Positions 47,138 through 56,487 of a stretch of DNA of 64,000 nucleotides are shown here, piece by piece. The stretch comes from Clostridium sp. MSJ-8 (lineage in GTDB: Bacteria; Bacillota; Clostridia; Clostridiales; Clostridiaceae), in contig NZ_JAHLQH010000049.1 of NCBI RefSeq assembly GCF_018918325.1, positions 152,905 through 216,904 of the forward strand, written 5' to 3'. Both the position numbers and the translations under genes were made by a program. A model generated the notes under the pieces. The model was not told the DNA's origin and did not search any database. It saw only the letters and a list, made by a program, of their open reading frames with translations. How positions within the stretch are numbered: position 1 is the stretch's first letter; every line of letters begins with the position of its first letter.

Positions 47138-47258
47138 ATATCTAAAATAAAACAAAAAAATAAGAAAAATATTAAAATTTTCTCTATGACAATGGTAATT
47201 GTGGTGATATAATTTAAAGGGATGTTTTATAAAAAAATACTTAAGGGGATGATTTCAC

Positions 47259-48539
47259 TTGGTAGATGTAACAAGTCTCTCAAAAGAACAATTAATAGAT
47301 TATAAACAAAAATTAGAGAAGGAATATCAAAAATATGTAGATTTAAATCTATCTCTTGATATGTCTAGAGGAAAGCCAGCACCAACTCAATTAGCTTTAT
47401 GTGATAAGCTACTTGATAAACTTGATAATTATACTACAGAAGATGGTGTTGATGTTAGAAACTATGGTATTTTAGATGGTATACCAGAATTAAAGAGACT
47501 ATTTGCTGAAGTTTTGGGATTAAAAGAAAAAAATATTATTATTGGTGGAAATGCTAGTCTAAATTTAATGTATGATACTTTAGCTAGAGTATTTTTATTT
47601 GGAACACAAGGCAATACACCATGGAGTAAGTTAGATAAAGTTAAATTCTTATGTCCATGTCCTGGATATGATAGACATTTTGCAATGTTAAATGACTTTG
47701 GTGTTGAAATGATTAATATAGATATGCAACATGATGGACCAGATATGGAAACTATAAAGAAATTAGTTGCAGAAGATGAATCTATAAAAGGTATTTTCTG
47801 CGTTCCATTATATTCTAATCCTCAAGGAATATGTTATAGTGATGAAAAAGTTAGGGAATTAGCAACAATGAAAACAGCAGCAAAAGACTTTAGAATATTC
47901 TGGGATAATGCATATGGAATACACCATTTATATGGAAAACATAAGGTACACAAGTTACTAAACATATTTGATGCTGCGAAGGAAGTTGGTAACGAAGATA
48001 GAATTTATTATTTCTTCTCAACATCTAAGATAACTTTCCCAGGTTCAGGAGTTTCATTATTATCAGCAAGTGATAGAAATATCGAAGAAATAAAGAAACA
48101 TATGGGAACACAAACAATTGGTTATGATAAGATAAACCAATTACATGTATATAGATTCTTTAAAACAGCTAGCAATTTAGAAAAACATATGAAAGATATT
48201 GCTAATGACATGAGACCTAAGTTTGATTTAGTTCTTGAAACATTAGATAGAGAACTTAAAGGCTCAGGATTATTAAAATGGGAAGCTCCAGATGGAGGAT
48301 ATTTTATAACAGTAGATACTTTAGAAGGCTGTGCAAAGGCAACAGTAGAGTTAGGAGCTAAAGCTGGAGTTAAATTAACTAATGCAGGAGCAACATTCCC
48401 ATATGGAAAAGATCCTAGAGATACAAACATTAGATTAGCACCATCATATCCAACTTATGATGAACTTAAGAAAGCAATAGAATTATTCTGTGTTTGTGTT
48501 AAGCTTGCAGGAGTCAATAAGTTATTAGAAACAAAATAA
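47259..48539 (+). CDS. class I PLP aminotransferase (type Ic aspartate aminotransferase-like)
   Basis: A 426-aa aminotransferase. It begins with LDMSRGKPAPTQLAL and has the PLP-binding FSTSKITFPGSG (Schiff-base Lys) and the DNAYGIHHLYG block. The sequence belongs to the group Ic aspartate aminotransferases rather than the usual AspB. TTG start after AAGGGGATG. Followed by hairpin element F. A role in Asp/Glu exchange is inferred. Confidence 0.85.
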   Translation: MVDVTSLSKEQLIDYKQKLEKEYQKYVDLNLSLDMSRGKPAPTQLALCDKLLDKLDNYTTEDGVDVRNYGILDGIPELKRLFAEVLGLKEKNIIIGGNASLNLMYDTLARVFLFGTQGNTPWSKLDKVKFLCPCPGYDRHFAMLNDFGVEMINIDMQHDGPDMETIKKLVAEDESIKGIFCVPLYSNPQGICYSDEKVRELATMKTAAKDFRIFWDNAYGIHHLYGKHKVHKLLNIFDAAKEVGNEDRIYYFFSTSKITFPGSGVSLLSASDRNIEEIKKHMGTQTIGYDKINQLHVYRFFKTASNLEKHMKDIANDMRPKFDLVLETLDRELKGSGLLKWEAPDGGYFITVDTLEGCAKATVELGAKAGVKLTNAGATFPYGKDPRDTNIRLAPSYPTYDELKKAIELFCVCVKLAGVNKLLETK

Positions 48540-48585
48540 TTTAGAATTATATGTAATTTTATGGAGTAGTTCTGAGATAAAATAT

Positions 48586-48666
48586 AGGTGAAGAAACCTA
48601 AGTGCTATAAATTTACTAATTATTTAAATATAATTATAGCATTTTAATGGCTTCTTCACTTTTTTA
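48586..48666 (+). repeat. covarying hairpin element, copy F (divergent apex)
   Basis: Outer stem GTGAAGAAACC/GGCTTCTTCAC (one mismatch), inner AAGTGCTATAA/TTATAGCATTT (one G·T). The apical conserved block has decayed (ATTTACTAATTATTTAAA). Six T's follow. It lies 49 bp after the aminotransferase gene, in sense. Confidence 0.78.
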
Positions 48667-48808
48667 CTTTATAGGAATTTATATAACTTGATATAAAAGG
48701 GAAAATATGATATTATACAATAAAAGGTATCAAATAACTTATTATACAATAACGCTTATTGTATTTTGTATATAAAAATACTATTAAAATTATAAGGAGA
48801 TGAAGTGA

Positions 48809-50404
48809 ATGGTTATATTTATTTTGGCACTTATTGCACTTGCTTTAGGAGGAATAGCTTGGTATAAGGTGTTACCAGCTTTTAATATTCATAGTGTAGG
48901 GGTATGGATATTTATTATAGTAGTTCTAAGTGTGGTAGCAGTTATATATACTGCCTTAAAAATAGTTAAAAAGAAAAACGATATTAACAAATTGCGTATA
49001 ATATGGGGGACAATAGGAGTGTTATTTGTTGTATTTTTAGGATTAATCCTATTCTCTTCTAATGTATTTAGATCAAAGACATATGCTAATAGAATATCAG
49101 TAGATAGTGGAGAATTTACAGAAGACATTCCTATGGTGGAGGATATTAAGAATATACCACTTATGGACACGAAGTCTGCCAAGAAATTAGGTGATAGAGT
49201 TGTAGGATCTTTAACTGATGTAGTAAGTCAATACAATGTTTCAGATGATTATACAACTATATGTTATAACGGAGAAGTAAGAAAGATCGCAGTTCTAGAA
49301 TATGATGGCTTTTTCAAGTATATTAACAATAAATCAAAAGGAATTCCAGGATATGTACTAGTTAATCCAAAGACTAACGAAGCAGAATTTGTAAGATTAG
49401 AAAAAGGAATTAAATATTCGCCTTCTGCATATTTTTCTAATAATTTAAAGAGAAAATTACGTAGTAAATATTTAACTAAGATATTTGGAAATTATACTTT
49501 CCAAATAGACGATAAAGGAAATCCTTATTGGGTTGTTACATGTGAAGAACCTAATACATTCTTCGGTGCATATTCTCCTAGTGAAGTGATTATATTAAAT
49601 GCAGTTACTGGAGAAAGTAAGATTTATGATATATCTAAGACACCAGAATGGGTGGATTATGTATATGATGGGGATACTGTAGAGGAATTATATGATTCCT
49701 ATGGAACATTAGGTAACGGATATTTCAATAGTTTATTTGCGCAAAAAGGCTGTAAAGAGACAACAGATGATTTTGGATATTTAATTCAAGATGATGATGT
49801 ATATGTGTATACTGGTGTTACTTCTACTACTTCTGATGAATCAAATCTGGGATTCATATTGGTTAATTCAAGAACTGGTAAGTTTAAATATTATGAAATG
49901 TCAGGAGCAGAAGAATATTCAGCAATGTCAGCAGCAGAAGGTGTAGTACAAAATTATGGTTATAAGGCGAGCTTCCCATCACTTATAAATATGGACGGTG
50001 AAGCAACTTATGTTATGGTGCTTAAAGATAATAATGGATTAGTTAAATTATATGCTATGGTTAATGTTAAGAATTATACTATAGTAGCAACAGGAGAAAC
50101 ATTGAATGAAACTCTTAAAAATTATAGAGTAGCACTTAGTTCAGCAGGTAAAAAGGTAGATATTAATTCAAGCAAATCAGATAGTATAGAAACTATAGAT
50201 GCTAAGATATCAGATATTAAGTTCTTGCTTGTAGATGGAGAAACTATATGTTACATTAAGAGTGAAGATGGACATTGTTATAAACAAAAATTTGCAGATA
50301 ATGAAGAACTTATACTTTTAAATGTAGGTGATACAGTAAAAATAAGCTATGACAAAACAAGTAGTAAAGATGATATTATAGATATTTTAGATATAAGCAA
50401 ATAA
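48809..50404 (+). CDS. membrane-anchored protein of unknown function
   Basis: A 531-aa protein with three N-terminal hydrophobic segments (about 2–17, 27–48 and 64–85) and a long extracytoplasmic domain. That domain contains repeated strand-rich blocks that resemble PepSY-like units (GNPYWVVTCEEPN...VIILNAVTGESKIY; LGFILVNSRTGKFKYYEMSG). No enzymatic motif is recognised. The ribosome site is AAGGAGATG. It is not obviously co-transcribed with its neighbours. The PepSY resemblance is tentative. Confidence 0.72.
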   Translation: MVIFILALIALALGGIAWYKVLPAFNIHSVGVWIFIIVVLSVVAVIYTALKIVKKKNDINKLRIIWGTIGVLFVVFLGLILFSSNVFRSKTYANRISVDSGEFTEDIPMVEDIKNIPLMDTKSAKKLGDRVVGSLTDVVSQYNVSDDYTTICYNGEVRKIAVLEYDGFFKYINNKSKGIPGYVLVNPKTNEAEFVRLEKGIKYSPSAYFSNNLKRKLRSKYLTKIFGNYTFQIDDKGNPYWVVTCEEPNTFFGAYSPSEVIILNAVTGESKIYDISKTPEWVDYVYDGDTVEELYDSYGTLGNGYFNSLFAQKGCKETTDDFGYLIQDDDVYVYTGVTSTTSDESNLGFILVNSRTGKFKYYEMSGAEEYSAMSAAEGVVQNYGYKASFPSLINMDGEATYVMVLKDNNGLVKLYAMVNVKNYTIVATGETLNETLKNYRVALSSAGKKVDINSSKSDSIETIDAKISDIKFLLVDGETICYIKSEDGHCYKQKFADNEELILLNVGDTVKISYDKTSSKDDIIDILDISK

Positions 50405-50460
50405 TGATAATAGTATTAGCTGCAGTAATTGATTAAAATAGAATTTAGTATTTTTTATAA

Positions 50461-50545
50461 TAAAAAAGTAAAGATGCCGTTTAAAATGCTATACTTTCTG
50501 AACTTTAGTGAGTTTATAGCATTTAGGCATCTTTACCTTTTTTTA
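50461..50545 (-). repeat. covarying hairpin element, copy G (argF side)
   Basis: On the minus strand, outer stem GTAAAGATGCC/GGCATCTTTAC (perfect), inner AAATGCTATA/TATAGCATTT (perfect) and apex AACTCACTAAAGTTCA as in the other copies. It is reversed relative to them and lies just past the argF stop, so it is in sense with argF. Confidence 0.87.
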
Positions 50546-50572
50546 ATTATATTTAGTAAATACTTAATGAAA

Positions 50573-51568
50573 TTATACTCCTATTGTAGCATATATAATA
50601 GCTTTTATAGAGTGCATTCTATTTTCTGCTTCATCAAATACAACTGATTGTTTTCCTTCAAAAACTTCATTAGTAACTTCTATTTCATCAAGGCCAAATT
50701 TTTCATGAACTTCCTTGGCTACTTTTGTTCCTAAATCATGATAAGAAGGTAGGCAGTGCATGAATATTGCATCCTTGTTAGCATTATCCATAACAGCTTG
50801 ATTTACTTGATAAGGCATAAGAAGTTTTATTCTTTCAGCCCATACTTCATCAGGTTCACCCATAGATACCCATACGTCTGTATAAATAACATCAGCATTT
50901 TTAGTTCCTTCTTTTACATCTTCTGTTAAAGTTATTGTACAGTTATTTTCTTTTGCAATTTCCTTACAAGTATTAACTAAGCTTTCATTTGGAAAAAGAC
51001 TAGAAGGTGCACAAGCTGTGAAGTTAATGCCCATCTTAGCGCAAGCAACCATAAGAGAGTTTCCCATATTATTTCTAGCATCACCCATATATACAAAGTT
51101 AACGCCTTTTAATCTACCTAACTTCTCTTCAATTGTTAATAAATCTGCTATCATTTGAGTAGGGTGGAATTCATCAGTTAATCCATTCCATACAGGAACA
51201 TCAGAATATTTAGCTAATTCTTCAACTAAATCTTGACTATAACCTCTGTATTCTATTCCATCATACATTCTACTAAGTACTCTTGCTGTATCAGGAATAC
51301 TTTCTTTTTTACCAACTTGTGATCCAGCAGCATCTAGATATGTAACACCCATTCCTAGGTCGTGTCCTGCTACTTCAAAAGAACATCTAGTTCTAGTAGA
51401 AGTTTTTTCAAATAATAAAACTATATTTTTACCTTTTAATTTATCATGAGCTATACCAGCTCTTTTTAAACTTTTTAAATCTTTAGCTAAATCAATTAAA
51501 TATCTTATTTCATCGCTAGTGAAATCAAGTAGTTTTAAAAAATCTTTACCTCTTAAATTAACTGCCAT
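50573..51568 (-). CDS. argF: ornithine carbamoyltransferase
   Basis: A 331-aa enzyme making citrulline from ornithine and carbamoyl phosphate. Carbamoyl-phosphate motif STRTR, HPTQ(M) and the ornithine-binding HCLPS are present. Length is full. It may act in arginine synthesis or, run backwards, in the arginine deiminase route; no other arg or arc gene is in the window, so direction is open. The start follows AAGGAGG on the minus strand. Confidence 0.95.
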   Translation of the reverse strand: MAVNLRGKDFLKLLDFTSDEIRYLIDLAKDLKSLKRAGIAHDKLKGKNIVLLFEKTSTRTRCSFEVAGHDLGMGVTYLDAAGSQVGKKESIPDTARVLSRMYDGIEYRGYSQDLVEELAKYSDVPVWNGLTDEFHPTQMIADLLTIEEKLGRLKGVNFVYMGDARNNMGNSLMVACAKMGINFTACAPSSLFPNESLVNTCKEIAKENNCTITLTEDVKEGTKNADVIYTDVWVSMGEPDEVWAERIKLLMPYQVNQAVMDNANKDAIFMHCLPSYHDLGTKVAKEVHEKFGLDEIEVTNEVFEGKQSVVFDEAENRMHSIKAIIYATIGV

Positions 51569-51850
51569 TTTTATAAAGCCTCCTTAACATTATGAAATCA
51601 ATACTATATCAAGATAATTATATATTATTCTTCAATATCTGTAAAACGTTGTTTTGGAGGGATACATTCTTTATTAACTAAATAATATTTTACATAGTTT
51701 GACTAAAAAGGGTTCACTACTACTTTATAATAACACTGAATAGACTCAATAGAAAAATATTAATAAAAAATGTAAATGAAATTAATTTCATGTAAATATA
51801 TACATAAATAAGTTGTTATTTGGCAACTAAAAGTGATATAATTATTAAAA
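51569..51850. other. argF upstream region, no gene seen
   Basis: AT-rich. Nothing recognisable as a gene, and no clear ArgR box, though short inverted AT tracts occur near 51,600–51,645. Coding remnants begin at about 51,851. Confidence 0.4.
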
Positions 51851-52034
51851 ATAGCACTAATAGTGCTAATAGCTACTACTTGTATATCTTGTAGTTCAAA
51901 TAGCAATACAATAACTAAAAAAACAGAGTCAAAAACAATCGCAGAAAAGCAAATTAATGTAAACAGCAATGTATGAAGGAAGTGTTAGAGGACATGTAAA
52001 ATGTAATGCAAGTAAACCTGATATTGGCTTATAA
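51851..52034 (+). pseudogene. decayed lipoprotein remnant
   Basis: One frame from 51851 reads IALIVLIATTCISCSSNSNT, a lipoprotein signal with lipobox, then a Lys/Thr-rich linker and a stop at 51977. No start codon precedes it. In a second frame MYEGSVRGHVKCNASKPDIG continues from 51969 to a stop at 52032. The two pieces join naturally if one frameshift is assumed. The remainder of the gene appears lost. Confidence 0.45.
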
Positions 52035-52111
52035 AGGAATAACCTTAAAAACTGAAAAATACTAGAGTAATATTTTTTGCTTAGTTAGGATAGTAGAATT
52101 GGATGTGAGAT

Positions 52112-52369
52112 ATGTTTAAATGTGATTGTTGTGGTCTATGCTGTATGAATGTAGGAACATCAGAATTGTATTCAGATCTTGATAGAGGAGATGGGATATG
52201 TAGATATTTTAATGATAGTACAAGATTATGTTCTATATATCAAAATCGACCAGATAGATGCAATGTTGATAGAATGTATGAGTTGGTTTTCAGCAAGAGC
52301 ATGAGTAAAGACGAATACTATGAATTGAATTATGAGGCGTGTGAAAAATTGAAAAGGAGAGAAAAGTAA
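52112..52369 (+). CDS. YkgJ-family cysteine-cluster protein
   Basis: An 85-aa protein starting MFKCDCCGLCCMNVG, with further Cys at GICRYF and LCSIYQNRPDRC. This is the zinc/iron-chelating YkgJ (CxxCxxxCC) pattern. It is at the short end of the family. It is the first gene of a four-gene run; its stop overlaps the next ATG by 1 bp, so translation is coupled. Function in the module is unknown. Confidence 0.8.
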   Translation: MFKCDCCGLCCMNVGTSELYSDLDRGDGICRYFNDSTRLCSIYQNRPDRCNVDRMYELVFSKSMSKDEYYELNYEACEKLKRREK

Positions 52370-52773
52370 TGTATTTATCAATTCTAACAAGTGAAGAAAA
52401 AAGAATGTTTTTGGGATTAGCATATGATTTGGCTACATCTGATGGAGATTATAGTGCAGAGGAGCAGGTTGCTATTCAGGGATACTGTCATGAAATGCAA
52501 ATGGAATTTGATAAAAAAACAATGGTAAAACCAATTGATGAAATTATTCGTAAGTTCAGTCAAAAATCAGATCTCAAAACAAAGAAAATTATTGTATTTG
52601 AGGCAGTTGGATTAGCAATGGCAGATAATAACTATGATGATAATGAGAGAGCAATTATATTAGATATGGAAAATAAATTTGGGCTGGATAAGAGTTTTGG
52701 TGATGAATGTGAAAAAGTTATAGGTGAGTATATCTCATTTCAGAATAGAATGAATAATCTTGTCATTGGATAA
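52369..52773 (+). CDS. TerB-like protein
   Basis: A 134-aa all-helical protein with two acidic metal-site-like motifs, ATSDGDYSAEEQ and AMADNNYDDNERAI, the pattern of TerB domains. TerB domains occur in tellurite-resistance and phage/stress modules associated with membranes. It is coupled to the cysteine-cluster gene and lies 15 bp before the HNH-like gene. The family call rests on motif pattern only. Confidence 0.7.
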   Translation: MYLSILTSEEKRMFLGLAYDLATSDGDYSAEEQVAIQGYCHEMQMEFDKKTMVKPIDEIIRKFSQKSDLKTKKIIVFEAVGLAMADNNYDDNERAIILDMENKFGLDKSFGDECEKVIGEYISFQNRMNNLVIG

Positions 52774-52788
52774 GAAAGAAGGTGCGAA

Positions 52789-54243
52789 ATGGGTTTTTTT
52801 GACTTGTTAAAAAAAAGTAGTTTATCTAAAGAAGTGATTGAAAGCCAGGATGAAGGAAAGGAAAGTGATAATGGCGCTTCTAAAATTAGTGTGGGATATG
52901 TAACAACACAGACTGTCAAAACATCTACTAAAGATGCTGCTGTAAGGTTTGCAAAACCTATTGAATATACAAATAACAGAATTTTGTATGATTCGGGTGT
53001 AGCAAAAAATCAAGCAAAACAAATGCTATTTAAAGATGGTCAAATTGTTAAGTGTCCATATACTGGGGAAAGATTGATTCTCACCAAAAAAGAAGCAAAA
53101 TTATTATATGGAGATAAGTACTTAGAGCATTTGGCAGAGAGTGACCATATTATTGCTTTGGAAGAAATACATGAGATTGTCAAGGCTAATCCATGGCTTA
53201 CTGTAGATGATGTTAAGCAAATTGCCAATAATCAGAGAAATATGAAAGTAACATCTCACAGATTTAACAATCCCAAAAGAAGTAGATCAAATAAGGAGTA
53301 TGTTATAGATAAAAAATATCTAAAAGAGAAAGGTGTTAATGTAACTGAAGAAGGGAAAAAACTTGCGATACAAGATGAAGAAAATGCATTGAAATATGTA
53401 CAGGACAGCTTTAAGAAACAGTCAAGAAAAAATCTTATTGAGACTGGACGAAACGCAGGTAGAGTTGGAGCTTATAATGCAGGTTTAACAGCTTTGACAA
53501 TGTCAGGAATTATGAATACTGTTGCTTTAATAAAGGGTGATAAGAGTAGTGATGAGGCCATTGCCGATACTATAAGAGATAGTGGAAAAGCTGCTATTAC
53601 AGGATATGCAATGAGTGGAGGTTTGACGGTAGCAACTCAATCATTATCGCAATCTTCTGCTCCATTTATAAAAGCTTTAGCAAATTCGAATGTTCCTGCT
53701 AAGGTGATAACTGCTGTAATTGGTACAGGAGATACCTTGAAAAAATGGGGAACAGGGGAAATAACTACACAGGAGTGTCTAATTGAATTGGGAGATAAAG
53801 GATTAAATATGGCTACTATAGGGTATTCGATGGCTGTTGGACAAGCACTTATACCAATTCCTGTGGTAGGTGGTGCTGTTGGTGCATTGGTTGGTTCAAT
53901 GCTTACAAGTACATATTATAATAATCTTATTAATACCCTTCAAACTAGAGAACTTGAACATCAAGAACGAATGCGTATTATTGAAGAATGTCATGCGGCT
54001 GCAGAACAAACGAAAGCATTTAGGAAAGAGTTAGAGATGTATTTAGATAATTATTTTAACGATTACAAAGATTGTTTTGATACAGCAATTTCAAGTATGA
54101 GATTTGCGTATACTAATGGAGATGCGGATGGAATGATAGCAAGCGCAAATGAGATTACAAGAAAATTGGGTGGACAGGTTCATTATGAAACGGTGGATGA
54201 GTTTAAGTGTTTTCTTGATGATAATTCGACAGATATATTGTAG
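52789..54243 (+). CDS. HNH-like N-terminus with glycine-zipper membrane region
   Basis: A 484-aa protein. An HNH-like segment at about 85–165 has CPYTGERL, DHII with D119/H120, and downstream N148, N151 and N160 (NNQRNMKVTSHRFNNPKRSR). From about 215 the protein is Gly/Ala-rich and amphipathic. It includes the strong glycine-zipper hairpin LIPIPVVGGAVGALVGSML (about 371–389), then a helical C-terminus. A nuclease-like domain tied to a membrane-inserting region recalls toxins or abortive-infection effectors, but no family is recognised. Flanked by the TerB and glycine-rich genes in one operon. Confidence 0.6.
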   Translation: MGFFDLLKKSSLSKEVIESQDEGKESDNGASKISVGYVTTQTVKTSTKDAAVRFAKPIEYTNNRILYDSGVAKNQAKQMLFKDGQIVKCPYTGERLILTKKEAKLLYGDKYLEHLAESDHIIALEEIHEIVKANPWLTVDDVKQIANNQRNMKVTSHRFNNPKRSRSNKEYVIDKKYLKEKGVNVTEEGKKLAIQDEENALKYVQDSFKKQSRKNLIETGRNAGRVGAYNAGLTALTMSGIMNTVALIKGDKSSDEAIADTIRDSGKAAITGYAMSGGLTVATQSLSQSSAPFIKALANSNVPAKVITAVIGTGDTLKKWGTGEITTQECLIELGDKGLNMATIGYSMAVGQALIPIPVVGGAVGALVGSMLTSTYYNNLINTLQTRELEHQERMRIIEECHAAAEQTKAFRKELEMYLDNYFNDYKDCFDTAISSMRFAYTNGDADGMIASANEITRKLGGQVHYETVDEFKCFLDDNSTDIL

Positions 54244-54255
54244 GAGGTGTAAAGT

Positions 54256-55893
54256 ATGCCAATACCATTTTTACTAGGGGCATTAGCAGTTGGAGCCGGT
54301 GTTTTAGGAGCCGGTGGACACTTGTCAGCCAAAGAAACAAATGAAAGAGCACAACGTGTAGCAGAGGATGCACAAGATTTGTATAACAGTGCAAAAAGGT
54401 CTTTAGAGCAGGCACAGAATTCAACTGAGAAAGCATTGTTAAAACTTGGATATGAAAAGAAAAATGTATTAGATTCGTCAATGAGAGTGTTTTTAAATTC
54501 ATATGAAAAAGTTAAAAACATCGAAGTAAAAGAATCAATAGGTTTAGATGAAATATCAAATTTTGCAATTGACCAACAAGGGGCAATACAGCTTAGGGAA
54601 ATGACAGATATATATTCATCAACAATTAAAAGTGGCGCAACTGGAGTAGCAGCGGGATCAGTAGTTGCGTTGGCTGCAAGTGGTTCATTAACTGTAGTTA
54701 CAGGTGGTCTAGCAACAGCAGGAAGTGCTTTGTTGGCTGGAGAAGTAACTGCAGCTGCTGGAATAGCTGGGTCGGCTTTATCGTTTGGAGCGGCTATGAC
54801 ACCTTTAGCAGCTGTTGCGGCTCCTGTTGTGTTGTTTACTGGAATATCTGCAAGCATGAAAGCTGATGAAAATTTGGAAAAAGCGAATGCTATGTATTCA
54901 GAAGCAGAAGCGGCATCTGAAAAAATGAAAGTATCGGAAACCTTATGTAATGCTATATCAAAGAGATCAGATATGTTCGATGATCTGTTGGTTGATTTAA
55001 ATTCCATGTTTGCAGAATGTGTTGGAATAATGGCAGGTGTTATAAGGAAAAAAGAAGGTAGGATTTTTAAGAAAAAACTAAGTTCAAATGATTTTACAGA
55101 AGATGAATTAAAGTTGATGGCTGTAACGAGATCGTTGGCTGGTGCTGTTAAAGCGGTGATAGATACGCCGATACTTTCAAAAGATGGAAATATTGCACAA
55201 GAATCAGAACAAATATATGAACAAACAACTGAAAAATTACCGGATTTTAATAATGCAGTGGAAGAAGTAAAGCAAATTGATTATAAAGCAAAACCAGATG
55301 CTATAGTTGTTAGTAAAAACAATGCAAGGACAAATAATACATCTTCTACAAGTAATTCGATTCTTAGAAAAACAAGAAATGTTTTTGCTGTCGTAATTGG
55401 TTTTATTCTTGCAACTGAATTTGCTAGTTCATTAGCTTTGATAATTACACAGGGCTCTGATAGAGTTTGGTTTATGAATTCATTGAGCGTTAATACTGTT
55501 TCATTGTGGCTTGTTATTTTCTCAACATTTACAATGATTATTGGACATTTTTATAGTGAGAAATTCATCAATTTTTGTGAAATTTTAGAATTTGTGGGAT
55601 TGAGCCTATTATATGTGCAATTTTGTAGAACTATAGAACTGATAAATCATTATATTATTTTTTCTGTTGTGATGATGGTTATTGCGGTAATTTTATTTGA
55701 TTTTTTTGAGGGAAAAAAGGAAAAGTGGGCTTGTGGCTCATATGTGGCTAGTTTATTTCTTTCTTTGGCATTTTTTCCATTTTTCTATTTAGCATATGCT
55801 TTGTTGAGTAAATTTATAGGCATTTCCGATGGATTTTGCTTGGCATTATCTACAGTTATAAATGCATTCTTTGTTTTGGTTTCGATGTATTAG
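54256..55893 (+). CDS. glycine-rich multi-pass membrane protein of the TerB module
   Basis: A 545-aa protein with an N-terminal small hydrophobic zipper (FLLGALAVGAGVLGAGG), a coiled-coil region (about 30–110) and a long Gly/Ala-rich hydrophobic stretch (about 130–200). A charged helical part follows, and about five transmembrane segments fill residues 375–545. The zipper and coiled coil match the layout of the preceding protein, so the two may be partners. No known family. The ribosome site is TAGGAGGTG. An in-frame tail rich in Ser/Thr/Asn continues past the stop. Confidence 0.6.
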   Translation: MPIPFLLGALAVGAGVLGAGGHLSAKETNERAQRVAEDAQDLYNSAKRSLEQAQNSTEKALLKLGYEKKNVLDSSMRVFLNSYEKVKNIEVKESIGLDEISNFAIDQQGAIQLREMTDIYSSTIKSGATGVAAGSVVALAASGSLTVVTGGLATAGSALLAGEVTAAAGIAGSALSFGAAMTPLAAVAAPVVLFTGISASMKADENLEKANAMYSEAEAASEKMKVSETLCNAISKRSDMFDDLLVDLNSMFAECVGIMAGVIRKKEGRIFKKKLSSNDFTEDELKLMAVTRSLAGAVKAVIDTPILSKDGNIAQESEQIYEQTTEKLPDFNNAVEEVKQIDYKAKPDAIVVSKNNARTNNTSSTSNSILRKTRNVFAVVIGFILATEFASSLALIITQGSDRVWFMNSLSVNTVSLWLVIFSTFTMIIGHFYSEKFINFCEILEFVGLSLLYVQFCRTIELINHYIIFSVVMMVIAVILFDFFEGKKEKWACGSYVASLFLSLAFFPFFYLAYALLSKFIGISDGFCLALSTVINAFFVLVSMY

Positions 55894-56487
55894 GTATCAG
55901 ACAGCAATTCTTCTACAAATAATACTGCTTCTAAATCTGAACAAAAGTGAATTATTTGGCATGTCTAAAGTAGAAACAGCTGTTTTGCATTATTTAAGAA
56001 TAAAAATCTCAGAAAATTACTTCTGAGATTCACCTACTCGATCTTATGAAAAAGGTTTAAATATATTAAATATTTGAAGAAGTCAATATTGCTATATTTA
56101 ATTATACTGAAGGGTGCTATAACAGAAGAAGGTTGTACTCGTGGATACTTGATGAATTTATTTTGTTATAATATGTCAAAAGTAATAAAAAAGTAATAAA
56201 ATAAGCTATTTTGTAATAAATTCGTAATTTATATATTAATTATTTTGGTAATATATAAGTATACAATATTTATATATTTATATGATTCCCTTATAATTTT
56301 TGAAAAAGACGAAGGCTAGTTTTATACTGGTTTCGTCTTTTTTTAACGTATATGAAAGTATAAATTTTTTTAGAGGAGTACTATGATTAATATAGACTTT
56401 CTGGCAATTAAGAAAATTATACCAACCTTAGTAGAATAGTGCTATAATTGTTTTTGTGTTAAATTTACTTAGGAGGACAGAATTAGA
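55894..56487. other. intergenic DNA with relic coding tail and two hairpins
   Basis: Directly after the stop, the same frame reads VSDSNSSTNNTASKSEQK then stop (55,894–55,950). It echoes the linker NARTNNTSSTSNS of the gene before and looks like a leftover duplicate. AATCTCAGAA/TTCTGAGATT (56,006–56,031) and AAAAAGACGAA/TTCGTCTTTTTT (56,303–56,342) are hairpins; the latter has a strong T tract. A tiny reading frame (18 aa) with AGAGGAG lies at 56,383–56,439. No gene is claimed. Confidence 0.5.
56303..56342 (+). terminator. orphan rho-independent terminator
   Basis: AAAAAGACGAA pairs with TTCGTCTTTTTT around a 17-nt loop. No open frame ends near it, so it may end a short or decayed transcript of the module. 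Confidence 0.7.

Noticed and set aside
50429..50647. 72-aa plus-strand frame near argF
   Set aside because: It reads through hairpin G and into the end of argF in antisense; no ribosome site.
51760..51969. 69-aa minus-strand hydrophobic frame
   Set aside because: Antisense of the decayed lipoprotein remnant, with no ribosome site.
54183..55007. 274-aa minus-strand frame across the two module genes
   Set aside because: Ala/Ser-rich antisense of a Gly/Ala-rich gene. Both plus-strand genes have ribosome sites and sensible spacing; this frame does not.
56383..56439. 18-codon frame with AGAGGAG upstream
   Set aside because: Too short to judge, and no conserved feature; kept as a remark only.
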